64,000 nt of DNA from Selaginella tamariscina (lineage: Eukaryota; Streptophyta; Lycopodiopsida; Selaginellales; Selaginellaceae): NCBI GenBank assembly GCA_003024785.1, contig PUQB01000525.1, positions 77,071-141,070 of the forward strand, written 5' to 3'. Shown piece by piece: positions 59,678-64,000 of the stretch; the stretch's first letter is position 1, and each line of letters begins with the position of its first letter. Under the pieces are notes generated by a model. It saw only the letters and a program-made list of their open reading frames with translations, had not been told where the DNA came from and searched no databases. The position numbers and the translations under genes are program-made.

Positions 59678-61600
59678 GTGCAGAAATGCATACGGGACTG
59701 TAGATGCCCATTCTGGGTATCTTCTTCTGGAATGCGCTTTGTGAAGAGGTTCATAACCACTAGCTCAGTGACACACAGTGCGCCTCCGGAAGAATGGATA
59801 CGTGCAGAAGTCAATTCGATTGCTGCCTGGATAAAGAGATGTGCAGAGGAGAAATTGTTTGCCAGAGGCAAATCTATCCATCAGACTCTGCTGCAGACAA
59901 CCCACAGCAGGAACAGGTTTCTCCTGAACAAGCTCATGGAAATGTACGGGAAATGCGGGAATGTGGTAGATGCAAAGAAGATTTTCGATGGGATCGAGGA
60001 CCCAAATGTGTACTCGAAAACCATCATGATCAGTGCGTTTCTAGACAACGGGCATTTGCTGAGAGCGAAGGAGATGTTCGAACGGGCCTCTGCAGGAGAC
60101 GTTGTGCTGTGGAATACGATGCTAGTGGGCTTTGTTCAGTACGGGCATCTCGATAGCGCAAGGAGGCTCTTTGAGAAATCTCCCCAATGGAATGTTGTGA
60201 CATGGAATGCGCTGATCACTGGATATGCCGAAAACGGGCACTTTGTGGAGGCTCACGAGCTCTTTGTAAGGATGCCGGAGAGAGACATTGTCTCATGGAA
60301 CGTGATTTTCCAGGGATATGCACTCAATGGACATATAGAGAAGGCCAGAACAGCGCTTGAGAAAATGCCGCAGCAGAATGTGATTTCATGGACTGGCATG
60401 ATCACTGCGTACACCACGTATGGGTATCTAGACGAGGCAAGATGCTTGTTCGATGCAATGCATGAAAGGAATGTGGTCTCATGGAACGCAATTGTGGTAG
60501 CGTATACACAGAGCGGGGAAGTGAATCACGCTAAGAACATGTTTGATAGAATGCCAGAACAAGATGTAATCTCTTGGACTGCGATGATGACTGCATATGC
60601 TCAGAAGGGGCATCCGACAGAAGCTAGAAGCATGTTTGATAATACAAATTATCGGGATATAGTCTCATGGAACACCATGATTGGAGCATATACCCAGAAC
60701 GGGGATCTGCTCCAATCAAAGCAAATGTTCAACAAAATGCCAGTGTGGGACATCGTTTCATGGAACTCAATGGTCTCGGCTTATGCCCAACACGGGCATC
60801 TGCAGAAATCGAGGAGTCTGTTTGAGAACATGCCTCGCAGGGACACAATATCATGTGACGCACTCATGCTTGCTTACGCACAAAACGGGGATTTAGATGA
60901 GGCTTTTGAGATCTTTGATCGAATGCCTCAGCAGGATGCGACCTCGTGGAACATCTTGTTAACAGCATATGCCCAGAATGGAAAACTGGACAAGACCCAG
61001 GAGATGTTCCAGACCATACCAACTTGCAATGTAGTAACGTGGAATGCTATGATCGCGGCATACGCACAGGTTGGTCGTGTCTGTGAGGCAAGACAGATGT
61101 TTGATTCGATGGTTAATCGGAACTTGGTTTCCTGGAACTCGATGATTCAAGCATATGCCCAGAACGGGCATAGCGAGGACTCTTTTGAGTTTCTCAAGCT
61201 CATGGAACACGAAGGTGTGAAACCTGATGAACTTACAGCATTTGCAATACTCACAGCTTGTAGCTACAAAGGGATGCTTCAGAAGGCACACTATTATTTT
61301 GCCCATATGATTTCGGAGCATAGTTTGTGTCCAAGCTTCGAGTTGTACTGTTTCATGGTGGATATAATAGCAAGGGCTGGAGAATTACACGATGCAGAAG
61401 AGTTGATTAGGAGTATGCCTCACTCGCCAGACAACGTGGCATGGACTAGCTTGCTTGGCGCTTGTAGGCTACAAAGTGATGTCCACCGTGGAGCTCGTGT
61501 TGCTGACTTCGCTGCCATGTCAGATCCCAGGATTCTGCTCCATATTCCTTGCTGGCCAGCATGCTATGACGATGGCTGTTGTAAGTGTATATACATATAA
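59678..61600 (+). CDS. S-motif pentatricopeptide repeat protein (640 codons), E-motif end shifted
   Basis: A single uninterrupted frame. Translation may start at the second Met (MRFVKRFITTSS), whose basic Ser/Thr-rich sequence fits an organelle-targeting peptide. About 13 repeats of roughly 31 residues follow, of form NVVSWNAMIxAYAQNGHLxEA-xx-FDxMP, from about residue 85 to 515. A longer L/S-type repeat (GVKPDELTAFAILTACS) and an incomplete E region (VAWTSLLGACRLQSDVHRGA) come next. The expected continuation SAPYSLLASM lies in another frame near 61530, so a one-base shift probably cuts the end short. No DYW domain is visible. Such proteins bind organelle RNA and often act in C-to-U editing. 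It is the only long open gene in the right third of the window and lies between the arms of the inverted duplication. Confidence 0.87.
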   Translation: MQKCIRDCRCPFWVSSSGMRFVKRFITTSSVTHSAPPEEWIRAEVNSIAAWIKRCAEEKLFARGKSIHQTLLQTTHSRNRFLLNKLMEMYGKCGNVVDAKKIFDGIEDPNVYSKTIMISAFLDNGHLLRAKEMFERASAGDVVLWNTMLVGFVQYGHLDSARRLFEKSPQWNVVTWNALITGYAENGHFVEAHELFVRMPERDIVSWNVIFQGYALNGHIEKARTALEKMPQQNVISWTGMITAYTTYGYLDEARCLFDAMHERNVVSWNAIVVAYTQSGEVNHAKNMFDRMPEQDVISWTAMMTAYAQKGHPTEARSMFDNTNYRDIVSWNTMIGAYTQNGDLLQSKQMFNKMPVWDIVSWNSMVSAYAQHGHLQKSRSLFENMPRRDTISCDALMLAYAQNGDLDEAFEIFDRMPQQDATSWNILLTAYAQNGKLDKTQEMFQTIPTCNVVTWNAMIAAYAQVGRVCEARQMFDSMVNRNLVSWNSMIQAYAQNGHSEDSFEFLKLMEHEGVKPDELTAFAILTACSYKGMLQKAHYYFAHMISEHSLCPSFELYCFMVDIIARAGELHDAEELIRSMPHSPDNVAWTSLLGACRLQSDVHRGARVADFAAMSDPRILLHIPCWPACYDDGCCKCIYI

Positions 61601-61689
61601 AATATATACACCCTAGTTAGATTCGTAGAAATCACATTGGATTTTCAAAAGATGCAACCATATTAGTTCTGTTCCAAGTACAGTTCCAG

Positions 61690-62420
61690 GCAGCATTCAG
61701 GCAATAGCAGAACTTATCAAGTCATATGGCGCTAAGGAGCAGCTCTCAGACGGCAGGAGCTTGCACTCAAGCCTTCTCAAATGGCAGTCCCAAGACCGAT
61801 ACATTGGGAAGCGCAGCTCGCATTCGAAAACATCCGATGCAGAAACGAGTTCTCATGGACAATGCTCTTTACTGCATATGCCCAAAACGGGCATATCGAG
61901 AAAGCCAAGCGTTTCTTTGACAGAATGCCTGTTCGAGATGGAATGCGATCATATCTACACATGTCTATGCAGGGGAGTACCACTGCGTGGAATTTCCTTT
62001 CACAGAGATGGCGCAGAGGACAAGGCCGTCGTGGAATGCTATGTTGCAATCATATGCCGCAGTTGTAGCAGTACATGCCCAGAAGGGGCAAGACGAGAAT
62101 GCAAGAGTTATGTTTCAATACATGGCTCTGGAAGGACAGATAGTGGACGAGGTGTTTTTTCTGGGATTCTAACGGCATGGAGTGACTCTGGACGTGTGGA
62201 AGAAGGTGGAAGATGGTTCAGGAGCATGATTAGTGATCATTTTCGTGGAGGCAACTGCAGATCATTACTGTTGCATGGTTTATTTCCTTGCCAAGCCTGG
62301 CTTGCTAGAGCAGTCTGAGGACCTACTTAATGGAATGCCCTTCTAAGTGCATGGACATCCTTGCTCAGTGCATGCTCTACCAACAAAGATGTAGAGCATG
62401 TAGCCGAATGTATGCGAGAG
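61690..62420 (+). pseudogene. Truncated PPR gene, right copy
   Basis: Starts with a typical PPR N-terminal stretch (ELIKSYGAKEQLSDGRSLHS, about 61708-61767), then NEFSWTMLFTAYAQNGHIEK (about 61845-61905) and FFDRMPVRD, SWNAMLQSYA, VVAVHAQKGQDENARVMFQY (about 62065-62125), GRVEEGGRWFRSMISDHF and EDLLNGMPF. Frames change at least five times and internal repeats are missing. The part from 62055 on is the inverted duplicate of the left relic. Confidence 0.75.
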
Positions 62421-64000
62421 CTTGAACCCATACATATGTGCTCCTCTCGAATATCATCAAGTATAAGGCACTTACATAGGTTAAAGATAAGGCACTTAAA
62501 CATGATTAACATATCTTTTAGCGAGCCTCTAGGACTGTCACAGGGCTCTCAGTGAAGTTCGAGTAAGGGATGTTCCGGGGCTTGAAGATGTATTTCGAAG
62601 TGTAGCCACGATTTGCCCATAATAGCTTGGGCCGTTTGTGGGAGAGGTCCGAGTTCGAGGTATCTCAGTAGCATTGCCACAACACCGCTCATTGTTGGCC
62701 GGTTTTCCTCAAGCTCTTGTGTACATAACATTGCTACTCTGATCAACCTATCCACCTCTTCTTCATTGTAGTTATTGCCTAATCGTTTATCCACAAGCTC
62801 TCTCAGTCTCCCAGAGTTGTAGAGGTTCCAGGTCTGTGCCGCAAGTGTTATATATCAACGTCTTATATATATATATATAAACAATACCCAGAGTAGAAGA
62901 ATTTCTTGCTGAGGTGGTAAGGTTGGATCCATGCATCTTCTGCCGCTTACAATCTCTAGAACAAGAACTCCAAAGCTGAATACATCAGCTTTAGATGTCA
63001 GACGTCCTTGTGTTGCATACTCTGGTGCGAGATACCCACTGTCATTCAGCCAAAGCTTAACACATGCAGTATTTTCCAAGTTATTACTTACACAGTACCA
63101 GCCACCCTTGTGCTTGTAGCGAGACCTACAGCGTCATCAAAGAGCTTTGATATTCCGAAATCCGAGATCTTCGGCTGTAAGTATTGCCCAACAGAATGTT
63201 GCTAGCTTTAATATCTCGGTGAATAATCTGTATATGTGATTCTTCATGTAGATAGGCAAGCCCTCGAGCAACACCAAGTGCAATTTGATACCCAGAATTC
63301 CAGTCCAAAACCGAATCTCGTTGTGAACCTGCATATATAACCGAGTTCATATGTACTGTACAACCGCACCCTCTATAGAGAAATGTACCATATAATGCTT
63401 GGTCAAGGCTACCGTTTTCAAAGAACTCGTAAACCAGCAGTCTTTGCTCCCCTCTACGCAGTATCCCTTCAGCCTTGCTAGGTGTCTATGTTGGATACTT
63501 GTGATAATGTTTATTTCGTTTATAAACTCGTTCTTTCCTTGATTAGATTGCATTGATAGTTTCTTCACGGCTAGTTGGTCTCCATTTGGAAAACAGCCTG
63601 CCATAGTCTTTTATCGGATACACACACGCACACACGCGCACACACCTTATAAAACCGTTCCAAATCCACCTCGACCAAGCTTTCTCTGCTCATTGAAATC
63701 ATTTGTCGCTACACTCATTCATGATATGAGAAAACAACAGGTCCTTCGATACTGGCTTCAAGTTCAACATGGCCTTGGTACTTAGAAATCTGTTTCCTCT
63801 TTGTGAGGAAACAAATTAACACAATAATGCACAGTACCACCAGAACTATAGCGCCTCCTATTGGTGCAGAGGGCCCGCCTCCTGGGAAAAGAAAATTTTG
63901 AAATGTTGTAAACGGTGCTCATTTGTCATATTGACCTTGAGCTGGAGGTGAAAGAGCAGCAGTAGGAGTTGGTGTTGCGGCTGTTGAAGTGTTTGGACCT
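62055..64000 (-). repeat. Right arm of the large inverted duplication
   Basis: Reverse complement of 56520-58465 with few differences. It continues beyond the window, and the last bases correspond to 56520. Confidence 0.88.
62518..64000 (-). pseudogene. Gnk2/CRK-type receptor-like kinase, copy 2 (continues past the edge)
   Basis: Minus-strand duplicate of the 55983-58020 gene from its stalk to the stop at 62518-62520. Kinase motifs [14 protein letters not shown] (about 63195-63240), [20 protein letters not shown] and ENRPTMSGVVAMLL are present. The frame break after GYCVEG near 63455 lies at the same place as in copy 1 but differs by one base. A few bases around the activation-segment exon (near 63165-63190) are also missing, shifting ISDFGLSK. 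The ectodomain is outside the window. Confidence 0.82.

Overview
This is nuclear DNA of a land plant. The evidence is spliceosomal introns with canonical GT/AG borders that are very short (about 43-61 bp wherever I could define them), TTTAGGG-type telomere-like blocks, Ty3/gypsy chromoviruses, pentatricopeptide (PPR) genes built from 31-residue S motifs, and Gnk2-type receptor kinases. Very short introns together with PPRs rich in 'AYAQNGH' suggest a lycophyte such as Selaginella. That is an inference from sequence style, not an identification.

Layout: most of 1-40189 is one stack of nested transposons. A Ty3/gypsy element on the minus strand (copy 1; 1-1754 and 16602-19706) is split by a 14.8-kb DNA transposon, element A (1755-16597). 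Element A has 27-bp terminal inverted repeats and a GTGT target duplication, and removing it together with one GTGT rejoins the reverse transcriptase. Copy 1 lies in the integrase of a sister gypsy element, copy 2 (19707-27903). Copy 2 also holds a small LTR-gag-LTR element, element C (23221-27362). Copy 2 in turn splits a plus-strand chromovirus, copy 3 (27904-32679 and 39915-40189), and a related minus-strand chromovirus, copy 4 (32680-39914), sits inside the 3' LTR of copy 3.

Element A carries a DUF7869 transposase-like gene (2293-5421, minus), a 6.5-kb spacer, a ParB-like domain fused to a beta-class DNA methyltransferase (11950-14873, plus) and an FCP1/HAD-type phosphatase gene. The spacer contains dozens of copies of the perfect palindrome GGCGGGATTAATCCCGCC.

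From 43280 to 51593 lies a second, unrelated DNA transposon, element B. Its plan is strikingly similar: a ParB-methyltransferase gene on the minus strand, a MULE-type transposase with a SWIM zinc finger on the plus strand, and between their divergent starts a regular 137-bp array carrying inverted TGCCGACTG/CAGTCGGCA motifs. The same 9-mers recur at both ends of the element. Two different transposase families have thus each been paired with a ParB-methyltransferase and with an array of symmetric sites. I regard this as the most interesting content of the window.

From 52 to 64 kb are a decayed P-class PPR gene, tandem fold-back MITEs, a Gnk2/CRK receptor kinase, an uninterrupted 640-codon S-type PPR gene, and a large inverted duplication (about 1.95 kb per arm within the window) that places a second kinase copy at the right edge.

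Nearly every protein-coding locus except the 59.7-61.6 kb PPR gene carries several single-base frame breaks. I therefore label most of them as pseudogenes. Unpolished long-read indels are an alternative that cannot be excluded from sequence alone.
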